DNA of 64,000 nucleotides from Sinorhizobium sojae CCBAU 05684 (GCF_002288525.1 NZ_CP023067.1:2862501-2926500), one strand, 5' to 3'; counted from the stretch's first letter, positions 41,443-50,527 are shown. Program-made: numbers and translations. Notes: a model not told the origin generated them from the letters alone.

Positions 41443-43131
41443 ATGAGCAAGAAAAACTTCTTGTGGCCATGGGACGACCAGTCTCAGAGCCAAGACCAGG
41501 ATCAGTTCCAAGCCGAGCTTCAGGCGCAGTTCGAGCTCCAGGAACAGGAACAGGAACAGGAACAGGAGCAGGAGCAGGAGCAGGAACAGGAACAAGATCA
41601 GGACCAGTATCAGGAATCATACAACTACAACGGAAATTACAGCGAGAACGAGAACGACAACGAGAATGAAAACGAGAACGAGAACGAGAACGAGAACGAG
41701 AACGACAACGAGAATGAAAACGAGAATGACAACGAAAACGAGAACGAAAACGAGAATCTGAACGAAAACCTCAACGAGACCAAAGTCGACGTCGAGGTCG
41801 AGAGCGAGACAGAGGTCGACGTGGACATCGATCTCGATCTGGATGGCTACAAGCCCTCGGATGACGATTTCGCCGATATCGACCATTCCATCATCCATGG
41901 CATGGCCAATGTGAGCTTCAAGGACATCCTCAACGGCTCGCTCAATGGCGCCGGCAATGATGTCGGCAACGTCATCAGCCAGTCCGCCATCATGTCGGAC
42001 GATGATCACCTGCATGATGTATCCAACAGCGGCACTCTGAACCAGAGCGGCAATGCCAATGGCGGTACTGCCACGTCCGATGACGGCATCGATGCCGAAG
42101 GCGACGGCGGCTCGGGAGGCGATGATGCCGATGCCGATGGAGGCGATGGAGGCGCCGGCGGTGTTGCCGTTGGCGGCTTCTCGTTCGGCGGTATTGCCGT
42201 TGGCGGCGACGCCGATAGCGACGCGGACGGTGGCGACGGCGACGGCGGCGGCGCTTTGAGCGTTGGTGTCGGCACTGGCGGCGACAGCGGTGACGCGAAT
42301 GGTGGTGCAGCAACGGGCGGCGCCGGCGGCAACGGTGGCGCTGGTCTTGGTGTCGGCCTCGGGCTTGGTGTCGGGCTCGGCGTCGGCGCTGCTGCCGGCG
42401 GCGACGGAGGCAACAGTACGGCTGGCGATGCCGATTCCGGCGACATCGAGAGTGACGAGGCGGAGGCCGAGAGCGATGCCGGCGACGGCATTGATGATCT
42501 CACCGCCAACGATTTCGTCATCCCGATCTTGAACATCGGCGGCGACGCCGGCGGCAACAATGGCGGCAACAGCACTGCATCCGGCACCACCGGTGATGCC
42601 AGCAGCACGTCCGGCGACGCCGGTGACGGCGGCAATGCGCTTGGTGCAGGCGTCGGCCTCGGTGCGGGTATCGGCCTCGGCGCCGGCAATGGCGGCGGTG
42701 GCGGCGGCGGTGGCGGTGCCTCCGCGGATGGCGGAACATCCGGCGACGCCGCGGGCGGCACCGGTACATCCGGGGCAACCGGCGGCGCGGGTGCTGGCGG
42801 CCTTGCGCTCAGCGGCGCATGGGCCGGTGACGCCTCGGCCGACGGTGGCGCGGGCGGAGCGGCGACCGGCGGTGCTGGCGGTGGCGGCGGGGCCGGCGGC
42901 ACTGCCACGACCGGAGACGGCGGCTATGGCAGCGCCGGCTCATGGGGTTCCAACAACGGAGACGATGGCTTCGTCGAAGGAATTTCCTCGGCAACGGCCG
43001 ACGCCGTGATCGACACCAACGCCTTCAACCAGCAGATCGTGCTCGGCGCCAATCTGCAGGGCAATACTGTCGACATGACGATCGTCGGCGGCAACTACAG
43101 CACGTCTGTTATCGGCGAGGACGACGCTTAA
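41443..43131 (+). CDS. Low-complexity Gln-Glu / Asn-Glu / Gly-rich protein, candidate secreted protein
   Basis: 562 aa in four compositional blocks. Residues 1-32 are a polar leader with no Sec signal peptide. About residues 33-50 are Gln-Glu dipeptides encoded by nine tandem CAGGAR hexamers (41539-41592). Residues 68-105 are alternating Glu/Asp-Asn (41644-41757). After a short acidic spacer, residues ~190-515 are Gly/Ala/Asp-rich with repeated GGAGGxG and GLGxGLGxG. The last ~45 residues return to a normal composition (NAFNQQIVLGANLQGNTVD and GGNYSTSVIG). It lacks RTX GGxGxDxxx nonapeptides in any obvious array. Because it is first in a cluster with an ABC exporter and HlyD protein and has no Sec signal, a type I-secreted surface protein is likely, but not proven. 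Confidence 0.8.
   Translation: MSKKNFLWPWDDQSQSQDQDQFQAELQAQFELQEQEQEQEQEQEQEQEQEQDQDQYQESYNYNGNYSENENDNENENENENENENENDNENENENDNENENENENLNENLNETKVDVEVESETEVDVDIDLDLDGYKPSDDDFADIDHSIIHGMANVSFKDILNGSLNGAGNDVGNVISQSAIMSDDDHLHDVSNSGTLNQSGNANGGTATSDDGIDAEGDGGSGGDDADADGGDGGAGGVAVGGFSFGGIAVGGDADSDADGGDGDGGGALSVGVGTGGDSGDANGGAATGGAGGNGGAGLGVGLGLGVGLGVGAAAGGDGGNSTAGDADSGDIESDEAEAESDAGDGIDDLTANDFVIPILNIGGDAGGNNGGNSTASGTTGDASSTSGDAGDGGNALGAGVGLGAGIGLGAGNGGGGGGGGGASADGGTSGDAAGGTGTSGATGGAGAGGLALSGAWAGDASADGGAGGAATGGAGGGGGAGGTATTGDGGYGSAGSWGSNNGDDGFVEGISSATADAVIDTNAFNQQIVLGANLQGNTVDMTIVGGNYSTSVIGEDDA
41539..41592 (+). repeat. Tandem CAGGAR hexamer repeat (9 units) coding Gln-Glu
   Basis: Nine consecutive hexanucleotides CAGGAA or CAGGAG, in frame, encode (Gln-Glu)9. 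A further degenerate run (QDQDQYQE) follows. Because the unit is 6 bp, changes in copy number would change the protein length by two residues and not shift the frame. Confidence 0.95.
41644..41757 (+). repeat. Asn-(Glu/Asp) coding repeat
   Basis: About 19 hexamers alternating GAR/GAC with AAY encode (Glu/Asp-Asn)19. The unit is imperfect at the DNA level (GAGAAC, GAAAAC, GACAAC, GAGAAT), so it is older or under selection for amino-acid pattern, compared with the neighbouring CAGGAR run. Confidence 0.9.
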
Positions 43132-43237
43132 TCACAGCGTAAGCCGCCGATTCACATGCGGAATCGGGCATTGAACAGGACTGCGCGAGCCCCACTCGCG
43201 CAGTCCACCAGCACCGCAAGTAAAAGGGGGGCTGACA

Positions 43238-45310
43238 ATGACCTTGCATTTCGACAAGGCGACCGAGGCCATCGCCCATTTCATCGGACTGTTTGAAATC
43301 AAGATCGAAGAGCTCCGGTTGCGCGAAGCTCACGAGGAATTCCAGGCAACCCAGGATGACGAGCGGAATCCGCCGGAACTTCCCTTCGTGCCGGTCAATG
43401 TAAAGGCGCCTTACGCACTCGGCGACTTCAACCCGGATATTCCTTATAAACCGCTCGCGCCGGAACTGGTAGGACTGGACTCCCTGTCCTATGTCGGACC
43501 GCTCCCCCCCGCATTTTCCGCCCCCGGCGACATAGCGGCCTTCGCCGTGCCCGGGCCGCTCCCCCAGCACTGGTCGACCGCCAAGTCCTCCTCGCAGAAA
43601 TTCGATTTCCACATCGATCCGCCCGGGTCGGTCGCCTTGCATAGCGCCCAATATATACGGCTTTCGGACAATGACTTCGTCAGCATCGGCGGCCATGGGT
43701 TAAGTTTCGACCTGCGGATCGACAGCAGCGCGATGCTGGCCAACCTCATCGATACGGCCCGTCAAGTTTCTCCCCTCGCCGACGCGGAGGAGCCTGGCTC
43801 CCCAGACGCGGTCCTCGCATTCATCGACACCGCCTCACAACAGCTGGAGGCATTTTTCGCGGCGAGCGACGGCGCCGAAGGCCAGGTCAAGGCCAAATCC
43901 GATACGCTCGAAGGCACCTACGTGAATGGTGAACTTGTCGACGAAGCCCCGCGCCTCGAAGACTACCTGCCTGAGCCGGACGAGGCGGACGAGACGGCAA
44001 ACGACGCACCGATCTTATCCTTCCATGCCAGCGGATCCTTCGCTGCAGGCGAAGGGCCTGTATCGCCTGGAGCCTCGGTCGAGCTGGAAGCCGGCGGCAA
44101 TACCCTGGTTAATTCCGTCGTGCTGACGAACAACTGGCTGCAATCGCATGTCCTGGCCGTGGCCGGCGATCATGTCGAATTCAATGCAATCGTCCAGATC
44201 AACGCCTGGTGCGACAGCGATCTCGTGAGCCCTGCCCTGAACAATTGGAAACTGATTGGGGAAAATCCGACCCAGGCATTCAACATCGCGATGTTCAAGC
44301 ATCTGGATCCCTCGCCCGCAGAAGCCGGGAATGCCGGTAGCGGCGACTTCCCCAAGGCCTGGGCGATCACCGAGATCAAGGGCGACCTCCTGATCATGAA
44401 CTGGCTCGAGCAGTTCACCTTCATGACGGATGAGGACGTGGCCATTCTGGCATGCGCGGGTGCAACGGCCTCGATCATCGCCGGCGGCAACACCGCGGTG
44501 AACAATGTCTCGCTCGCCGAATTGGGAACTTATTACGATCTCATCTTCGTCGGCGGGCATGTCTACGACGCCAATATCATCCAGCAACTGAACATCCTGT
44601 TCGACAACGACCTCGTAGGCCCCGTCGACGGCTTCGCAACGAGCGGGGAAGGTTCTGTTTCCACGGGCGGCAACCTGCTCTGGAACTATGCGGGCATCGT
44701 GGAAGCCGGTGGCGCGATGAGCGTGGCGCCGATGCCGCAATCCTATCTCAATGCCCTCGACAAGCTGGCGGGCGGCAAGAAATCGGTCCCGGACGACGTC
44801 CTCCAGGATCAGGTTTTCGCCGGCATGAATGGACTGAAGGTGCTCTATATTTCGGGCAACCTCCTCAATCTCAACTATGTCAAGCAAACCACCATTCTCG
44901 GAGATAGCGATCAGGTCGCGTTGGCGAAGAGTGCTCTGGTGACCGGCTCCGACGGAGACTGGTCGATCTCGACCGGCTCGAATGTCCTCGTCAACCATGC
45001 CGGAATTCTCGACGTCGATGCCGGCAGGACGATCTATGCCGGCGGCGATGCCTATTCGGACGAGGTTCTTGTCCAGGCCGAGTTGATCCAGGACGAACCT
45101 TACCTGGGTGGCCAGAATCCCGATGCACTCGTGAACGAAGCGGTTGCCTTCCTCGGCGAGGACATGATGGCTCCCGACCCCGGCCCACGGCCGATGGACC
45201 ACGGGCAATCGGACTTCGGGCGATCCCATAATGACGGGACGGACAAGGGACTGTCTGATCATGCATCGCCCCATATCGATGCCGATCCAATGCACAGCAT
45301 GCTTGCCTGA
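43238..45310 (+). CDS. Repeat protein of unknown function in type I secretion locus
   Basis: 690 aa, no Sec signal peptide. From about residue 280 it contains copies of a two-part unit. One half is GGN-x-L/A-V/W-N (GGNTLVN, GGNTAVN, GGNLLWN, GSNVLVN). The other is hydrophobic-x2-G..., then N-x-V/I-x-Q-x4-D-x-D (for example in AGDHVEFNAIVQIN...CDSDLV, GGHVYDANIIQQLN...FDNDLV and SGNLLNLNYVKQTT...GDSDQV). At least four copies are visible. The N-terminal third is Pro-rich and unlike them. This pattern suggests a beta-solenoid or surface-exposed repeat domain (inference). I know of no named family for it. GGGGGG lies upstream of the ATG. It is between the low-complexity protein and the exporter, so it is a second candidate cargo. 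Confidence 0.85.
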   Translation: MTLHFDKATEAIAHFIGLFEIKIEELRLREAHEEFQATQDDERNPPELPFVPVNVKAPYALGDFNPDIPYKPLAPELVGLDSLSYVGPLPPAFSAPGDIAAFAVPGPLPQHWSTAKSSSQKFDFHIDPPGSVALHSAQYIRLSDNDFVSIGGHGLSFDLRIDSSAMLANLIDTARQVSPLADAEEPGSPDAVLAFIDTASQQLEAFFAASDGAEGQVKAKSDTLEGTYVNGELVDEAPRLEDYLPEPDEADETANDAPILSFHASGSFAAGEGPVSPGASVELEAGGNTLVNSVVLTNNWLQSHVLAVAGDHVEFNAIVQINAWCDSDLVSPALNNWKLIGENPTQAFNIAMFKHLDPSPAEAGNAGSGDFPKAWAITEIKGDLLIMNWLEQFTFMTDEDVAILACAGATASIIAGGNTAVNNVSLAELGTYYDLIFVGGHVYDANIIQQLNILFDNDLVGPVDGFATSGEGSVSTGGNLLWNYAGIVEAGGAMSVAPMPQSYLNALDKLAGGKKSVPDDVLQDQVFAGMNGLKVLYISGNLLNLNYVKQTTILGDSDQVALAKSALVTGSDGDWSISTGSNVLVNHAGILDVDAGRTIYAGGDAYSDEVLVQAELIQDEPYLGGQNPDALVNEAVAFLGEDMMAPDPGPRPMDHGQSDFGRSHNDGTDKGLSDHASPHIDADPMHSMLA

Positions 45311-45330
45311 GCGGAACGCGGGAGAAGATC

Positions 45331-47697
45331 ATGACCGACAACCGCGCGCCGTCCCTGCAAGCATTCGCAAGCGACGGCGAGGAGATTTCCCCGGCTGACA
45401 TTGAAATGGAACGGCGACGGCAGAAGCTCGATGCAGAGGCCGCCGGTCAGCAGTTGCTCCGCGAGATCGACAATCAGGAGGATGTATTGAATCAAACCGT
45501 GAAAAAGATCGACGGTGTGATCTGCGTGCTCCGCGGCGGAGCCGCTGCAAGCGACCTCCCCGGCGGCGATCGCGCAAATCCCGCGGCATCGCCGACGATC
45601 GGAGAGGCCGGAACGGCGCAGGGTGCCGCGCCGAGGCCGGAAATCGCGCGGCAGGCACGACCGGCCACGAAGTCAGTTCCCCCGATTGACGCGGAAGTCC
45701 GGCCCGAACCACGGCATCACGACAGGCACCAGCTCGCCCGGGAAGCGCATGCACCGGCCAAGCGCAGCGATAAGCCTGCCCCGGAGACCAGAGCCGAGGT
45801 GAAGGCCGAAGCGAAGTCCGAGGTAAAGGACAAGACCGGCGTACCGGGAATGGTCGTGATCGATGGCGACCGTGGCCCAGTAAAGACTGAACATAGGTCA
45901 CCTGACAAGGGCGGTTCGGACGGCGGTGGCAATGGCGGTGGCGGCAACGGCGGCGGCGTTTTCCACAAGCGCCTCGGGCCGGTCGATTTCTCGGCGAGCC
46001 TCAAGGCGGGCATCACGGCGATCAAGCAGAACCTGATGATCGTGATGATCTTCACGATCGCCACCAATGTCCTGGTGCTCGCGATACCGATCTATCTGTT
46101 CCAGATCTCCGACCGTGTGCTGACCAGCCGCTCGGTCGACACGCTGGTCATGCTCACCGTCCTGATCGTCGGCGCTGTGATCCTCCAGGCCGTCTTCGAT
46201 GGAATTCGTCGCATGATCCTCATGCGAACGGCCGTGGAAGTCGCCGCCCAACTCGGCGCGCCGATCCTCAGCGCGGCCGCCAGGGCCTCGCTCCACAGCA
46301 ACGGGCGTGAATATCAGACGCTCGGCGATCTGCAGCAGCTTCGCTCCTTCCTGGTGTCTGGCACGCTGCTTTCCTTCCTGGATGCACCGATTGCGCCATT
46401 CTTCGTCGCGGCGGTTTTCCTGATCCACCCACATCTCGGCTCGATCGTCATTGGTTCGGCCCTCCTTCTTCTGATCGTCACCCTTCTCAATCAGAGGGCG
46501 ACTGCCGCATCTTTCGGCGAGGCCAACAGTTTCCAGACGAAGGCCAATCTCCACCTCGATTCGATGTCACGCAATTCGCAGATCATCAATGCGCTCGCGA
46601 TGATCCCCGAAGCGGTTCGCATCTGGGGCAAGGACATGGCGGGCTCGCTGAAGTCGCAGGTGCTGGCGCAGGACCGCAACATCGCCTTCGCTTCGCTCTC
46701 CAAGGCCGTGCGCCTCCTCACCCAGGTATCCATGCTTGGCTGGGGCGCCAATCTCGCTTTGCACGGTGAGCTCACGGGCGGCATGGTGATTGCAGCCTCG
46801 ATCATCGCCGGCCGGGCGCTGGGGCCGATCGAAGGCGCGATCGAAGGCTGGAATCAGGTCATCCAATCCCGCGCCGCCTATGGGCGCATCACCGCCCTGC
46901 TCCAGAACTCGCCGCTCAATTTCGAGCGGCTGAAGCTGCCGCAGCCGGAGGGGCGCCTGGACGTCGAACGGTTGCTTTTCGTGCCGCAAGGGACCAAGCG
47001 CGTTGTCCTCAACGGCGTGAGCTTCTCGCTGAACCCGGGCGACTCGTTGGCGGTGATCGGCAGTTCCGGCGCGGGCAAGACGACGCTCGGCAAGATGCTC
47101 GTCGGCTCCATCCTGCCGACATCCGGCAATGTCCGGCTCGACCTCATGGACTTGAGGAACTGGGACCAGCGCCAGTTCGGCGAAAACATCGGCTATCTGC
47201 CGCAGGACGTCCAGCTGTTCCCCGGAACGATCAAGGCCAATATTGCACGCATGCAGGAGGAGGCGAGCGACGCCGACATCTACGCCGCCGCCAAGCTGGC
47301 CGACGTACATGACATGATCGCCTTGCTGCCGCACGGCTACGAGACCTTCGTCGCGGCCGACGGTTCGCCGCTCTCCGGCGGGCAGAAGCAGCGCGTGGCC
47401 CTCGCCCGCGCATTTTTTGGCAATCCGCGCATGGTCGTACTCGACGAACCCAATTCCAATCTGGACAGTGCCGGGGAGGCTGCGCTGACGCGTGCCCTCC
47501 AGCATGCCAGGGAACAGAAAATCACCGTCATCACCATCACCCAGCGCCCCGCCCTCCTCAGCAGCGTGGACAAGGTGCTGCTTCTGGTCAACGGCACGGT
47601 GGCCCTGTTCGGCATGCGTCAGGACGTGCTCAAGGCGCTCTCCGCACGCGGCATGAACATCGAGGGCAACACGCTTGCCCAGAACCAACTGATGTAG
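45331..47697 (+). CDS. Type I secretion ABC exporter (PrtD/HlyB-type, no C39 peptidase)
   Basis: 788 aa. Residues ~205-480 are a six-helix transmembrane domain (LMIVMIFTIATNVLVLAIPIYLFQISDRVLTSRS...). The ATPase has Walker A GSSGAGKTT at about 575-583, LSGGQ at about 682 and MVVLDEP as Walker B. It fits PrtD-like exporters, but a ~200-residue hydrophilic N-terminal extension (acidic, Pro/Lys/Glu-rich, then a Gly-rich linker GGNGGGGNGGG) precedes the membrane domain and is not part of the usual exporter. The start is ATG 45331, with GGAGAAG upstream. It should act with the HlyD-type protein downstream and an outer-membrane TolC not encoded here. Confidence 0.93.
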   Translation: MTDNRAPSLQAFASDGEEISPADIEMERRRQKLDAEAAGQQLLREIDNQEDVLNQTVKKIDGVICVLRGGAAASDLPGGDRANPAASPTIGEAGTAQGAAPRPEIARQARPATKSVPPIDAEVRPEPRHHDRHQLAREAHAPAKRSDKPAPETRAEVKAEAKSEVKDKTGVPGMVVIDGDRGPVKTEHRSPDKGGSDGGGNGGGGNGGGVFHKRLGPVDFSASLKAGITAIKQNLMIVMIFTIATNVLVLAIPIYLFQISDRVLTSRSVDTLVMLTVLIVGAVILQAVFDGIRRMILMRTAVEVAAQLGAPILSAAARASLHSNGREYQTLGDLQQLRSFLVSGTLLSFLDAPIAPFFVAAVFLIHPHLGSIVIGSALLLLIVTLLNQRATAASFGEANSFQTKANLHLDSMSRNSQIINALAMIPEAVRIWGKDMAGSLKSQVLAQDRNIAFASLSKAVRLLTQVSMLGWGANLALHGELTGGMVIAASIIAGRALGPIEGAIEGWNQVIQSRAAYGRITALLQNSPLNFERLKLPQPEGRLDVERLLFVPQGTKRVVLNGVSFSLNPGDSLAVIGSSGAGKTTLGKMLVGSILPTSGNVRLDLMDLRNWDQRQFGENIGYLPQDVQLFPGTIKANIARMQEEASDADIYAAAKLADVHDMIALLPHGYETFVAADGSPLSGGQKQRVALARAFFGNPRMVVLDEPNSNLDSAGEAALTRALQHAREQKITVITITQRPALLSSVDKVLLLVNGTVALFGMRQDVLKALSARGMNIEGNTLAQNQLM

Positions 47698-47703
47698 GCG
47701 ACC

Positions 47704-49041
47704 ATGGCGCATACGGTGAAGATACATGACCTCGAGTGGTATTCGGAGGTTCCGCGTTCGATCTGGAGGCAGACCCTGATCGGGCTCGCCTTGATGGCGG
47801 CGACGTTCGGAGGCTTCGGTCTGTGGGCCTTCACCGCACCGCTGGCAGCAGCCGTCATTGCCCAGGGAAGCTTCGTAGCAACCGGGCAAAACAAGATCAT
47901 CCAGCATCTCGAAGGCGGGATCATCGAGGAGATCCTGGTAAGCGAGGGCGATCATGTGGTGGCGGACCAGCCGCTGGTGCGCCTTGACGAGACGTCGGCG
48001 CTCGCCAATCAAAGGCAATTGTTCCTGCGACAGGCGAGGCTCGACGCGATCATCGCACGCCTCACCGCCCAGATCCAAGGGGCGGATGCGATCACCCTGC
48101 CGGACACTCTCTCGCCGCATGTGCAGGATCCGGAGGTTCGGCCAATCGTCGACAGCCAGGAACTCAACTTCGAGGCATGGAAGAGCAAACTCGACAGCGA
48201 GATCGAACTGTTCAGGCAGAACATCGAAGGGTTCCGCTTCCGCGCCGAAGGCTACTCGCAGCAGCTCAGGGCGGTTCGCCGGCAGCTCGCTCTCCTCCAG
48301 GAGGAACACGCCGGCAAGCAGACGCTGCTTGCGAAGAACTTGATCCGCAAGACAGAGATCAAGTCGATCCAGCGAGCGATCGCCGACGCGGAGGGACAGA
48401 TCGGCAGGCTCATGGCCGAGATTTCGGAAACGGGCTCGCAGATCCTGAAACAGGAACAGCAGATCCGGCAGACGGAGGAAACTTATCGCGAGGCGGCACT
48501 GGAAGAAGTGCAGCAGGCGGAGGCCGAGCTGGACTCCGTACGCGAGCAGTTGAGAGGCGCTGCGAACGTCCTGCGTCGGGCCACTATCAATGCCCCGGTC
48601 ACCGGCACGGTCGTGCGGCTTCACTACCACACATCCGGCGGCGTTATCGAGAGCGGCAAAGCCATCATGGAAATCTTGCCGTCGGACGTCCCGCTCATCA
48701 TCGAGGCGCAGATCCTGCGCACCGAGATCGACAGCGTGAAGATCGGCCAGGGCGCCATCGTGCGGCTGACAGCCCTCAACCAGCGGACAACGCCGGTGCT
48801 GAACGGCGAGGTCTACTACATCTCCGCCGACTCCATTCCCGACTCGGCAGACGCCCCCTCGCGGGAAGTCTATCTCGCCAGGGTCAACCTGCCGGTCAGC
48901 GAACTCTCCCGCGTCCCCGGCTTCGCGCCGACCCCGGGCATGCCGGCCGAAATCCTGATCCAGACGGCCGAGCGCACCTTCTTCGACTATCTGACGAAGC
49001 CCATCCGGGACAGCATGGCGCGCGCCTTCATGGAACGGTGA
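47704..49041 (+). CDS. HlyD-family periplasmic adaptor of type I secretion system
   Basis: 445 aa. One N-terminal membrane segment (residues ~22-46) is followed by a biotinyl-lipoyl-like portion (IIQHLEGGIIEEILVSEGDHV), then a long coiled-coil hairpin (~95-290, with many Gln/Glu heptads). A beta-barrel and C-terminal region (NAPVTGTVVRL...) complete the PrtE/HlyD layout. It bridges the ABC exporter to TolC. ATG 47704 is 6 bp after the exporter stop. The ~250 bp downstream to the next gene is AT-rich, without recognised structures. Confidence 0.95.
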   Translation: MAHTVKIHDLEWYSEVPRSIWRQTLIGLALMAATFGGFGLWAFTAPLAAAVIAQGSFVATGQNKIIQHLEGGIIEEILVSEGDHVVADQPLVRLDETSALANQRQLFLRQARLDAIIARLTAQIQGADAITLPDTLSPHVQDPEVRPIVDSQELNFEAWKSKLDSEIELFRQNIEGFRFRAEGYSQQLRAVRRQLALLQEEHAGKQTLLAKNLIRKTEIKSIQRAIADAEGQIGRLMAEISETGSQILKQEQQIRQTEETYREAALEEVQQAEAELDSVREQLRGAANVLRRATINAPVTGTVVRLHYHTSGGVIESGKAIMEILPSDVPLIIEAQILRTEIDSVKIGQGAIVRLTALNQRTTPVLNGEVYYISADSIPDSADAPSREVYLARVNLPVSELSRVPGFAPTPGMPAEILIQTAERTFFDYLTKPIRDSMARAFMER

Positions 49042-49288
49042 GCGCCTGCTGCATTCTCCTGATTTCCTGTGCGTTGGTGAGAGCACAGGTTGCGGCTGTT
49101 GCGCCTGACAAGACGCGTTGCGCTGTACGGCGCCGTAGATGAACTATCACCTACACCTTATGTCTTAATCACAAGGCATGATAACTCCATTTCACATCAC
49201 ACCTCTACCTTAAGTAGCTATCTTCAATAATCGAGGCTGGCGTCGTATAATCGAATTTTATTTTATTATATTTCATCGGGGCTGAGCG

Positions 49289-50527
49289 ATGAGAGTAGAT
49301 ATTATTGAACGGATTGAAGACTTCGAAAATATTCGCGGGAACTGGGAGAACGTATATCACGCTGATCCCGAGGCCCACGCTGGACTGTCCTGGGAACGGC
49401 TCCACAAACACGTTTCGCGTGCGCTGCGATGGTCCGTCCTCGCACTGGGCAGTGAGAAAACCAACGAAGGATATTGCGCATTCCTGCCTCTTGAAGTGAA
49501 GACCTATCTCGACGAGAGCAACGGGCATTTCTGTGACGAAATCCAGATGGTCGGGAATTGCGGTACCGGGCGCACCGGCCTGCTCTGCACGCCGCAGCTC
49601 GAGAGCGAAGCAGTGGACGCCTTTGCCGGTTGCATCGGCAAGGAGAACTGGGCGCGCATGAAATTGGAATGCCTCGAACCCGTCTCCCCGCGGCTCGAGC
49701 GATTGCTGCGAGCCTTCGCCACCGAGCGTTTTCTCTGCGAAGACGCCGGCCGTGTCGAAGGCCGGCGCCTGAGCCAAGGCGATCGCTGCCGAAGCGTGCT
49801 TATAAGCACGCGCAGCGGCCGAAATCTGCGCGGCTGCCTCAACCGCCGCAGCATCGATTTGGTCTTCGATTCCGCCATGGACCTGCACGCCTGCGGAGAT
49901 CTAGACCGGGCGGAGGCGGCCTACCGTCAAGTGGCCCGATCGGCGCCCCGGCATATCCACGTCCGCTACGCGCTGGGGCAACTGTGCTGCGACCGGGGCG
50001 ATTATGCCGAGGCGGAGCAGATCTATCGCGGACTGCTTTCCGTCATGCCGCAGGTCGACAGAATCCTGCATCGGCTCGGGGACACGCAGATGGCGCAGGC
50101 GCTCTATCGAGATGCGAGCGAAACCTTCGAGAACCTGCTCGCTCGCCACCCGCACCTCGGCGTGGTCCGCTACAAGCTGGCCGTATGCCTCCTGGCCGCG
50201 GGTCTGAGAGAGGCGGCGGTCGCCGCCTTCGAGAGCTTCGAAGACATCGTGTCTGATGATCCGGATCACATGCGGTGTAAAGCGAAATCGCGCGAGGCCC
50301 TATGGCACCTGAGCACACTGGCAGAATCACAAAGGCCGCAGGCCGAATGCCAAGCGCCGCAAGGAGCGGAAGAGGCCAGCCGCCCTCCCCCCGCCGCGGC
50401 AAGCGCGACTCCGCTCGGGCTCGCCATGCCGCTTCTTAGGCCTTCACTGCCCCGGGGAATATCGACGCATCTGCATGCGAGGGCCGCTTCGCTTTACGGA
50501 CGTATCGGCTCAAGACTGAAGCACTGA
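49289..50527 (+). CDS. GNAT/CelD-like domain fused to TPR region
   Basis: 412 aa. The first ~160 residues have the pattern of the 'CelD/BcsL' GNAT acyltransferase N-terminal region found in polysaccharide loci: a short helix, W-x-N, LSWERL, then FLPLEVK and a second conserved half (CLEPVSPRLERLLRAF). Residues ~195-330 carry TPR-type helices (AEAAYRQVARSAPRHIHVRYALGQLCCDRGDYAEAEQIYRGL). The C-terminal ~85 residues are Pro/Ala-rich and low in structure. Neither activity nor partner is clear. Start ATG 49289 lies in an AT-rich leader. An unusual combination; the GNAT call is moderate. Confidence 0.65.
   Translation: MRVDIIERIEDFENIRGNWENVYHADPEAHAGLSWERLHKHVSRALRWSVLALGSEKTNEGYCAFLPLEVKTYLDESNGHFCDEIQMVGNCGTGRTGLLCTPQLESEAVDAFAGCIGKENWARMKLECLEPVSPRLERLLRAFATERFLCEDAGRVEGRRLSQGDRCRSVLISTRSGRNLRGCLNRRSIDLVFDSAMDLHACGDLDRAEAAYRQVARSAPRHIHVRYALGQLCCDRGDYAEAEQIYRGLLSVMPQVDRILHRLGDTQMAQALYRDASETFENLLARHPHLGVVRYKLAVCLLAAGLREAAVAAFESFEDIVSDDPDHMRCKAKSREALWHLSTLAESQRPQAECQAPQGAEEASRPPPAAASATPLGLAMPLLRPSLPRGISTHLHARAASLYGRIGSRLKH

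Noticed and set aside
41617-42015. Minus-strand hydrophobic frame rich in Val/Leu/Phe
   Set aside because: It is the complement of the Asn-Glu repeat (GAG/AAC reading as CTC/GTT). The apparent membrane protein is an artefact.
42006-42908. Minus-strand Pro/Ala/Ser-rich frame
   Set aside because: Complement of the Gly-rich block of the gene at 41443.
41443-45310. RTX (GGxGxDxxx) calcium-binding nonapeptides in the secreted-protein candidates
   Set aside because: Gly/Asp-rich stretches exist, but no regular nine-residue array is seen, so I did not call them RTX proteins.
46567-49086. Minus-strand 839-codon open frame
   Set aside because: It lies opposite the ABC exporter and HlyD genes, has composition typical of an antisense shadow in GC-rich DNA, and shows no recognisable domain.
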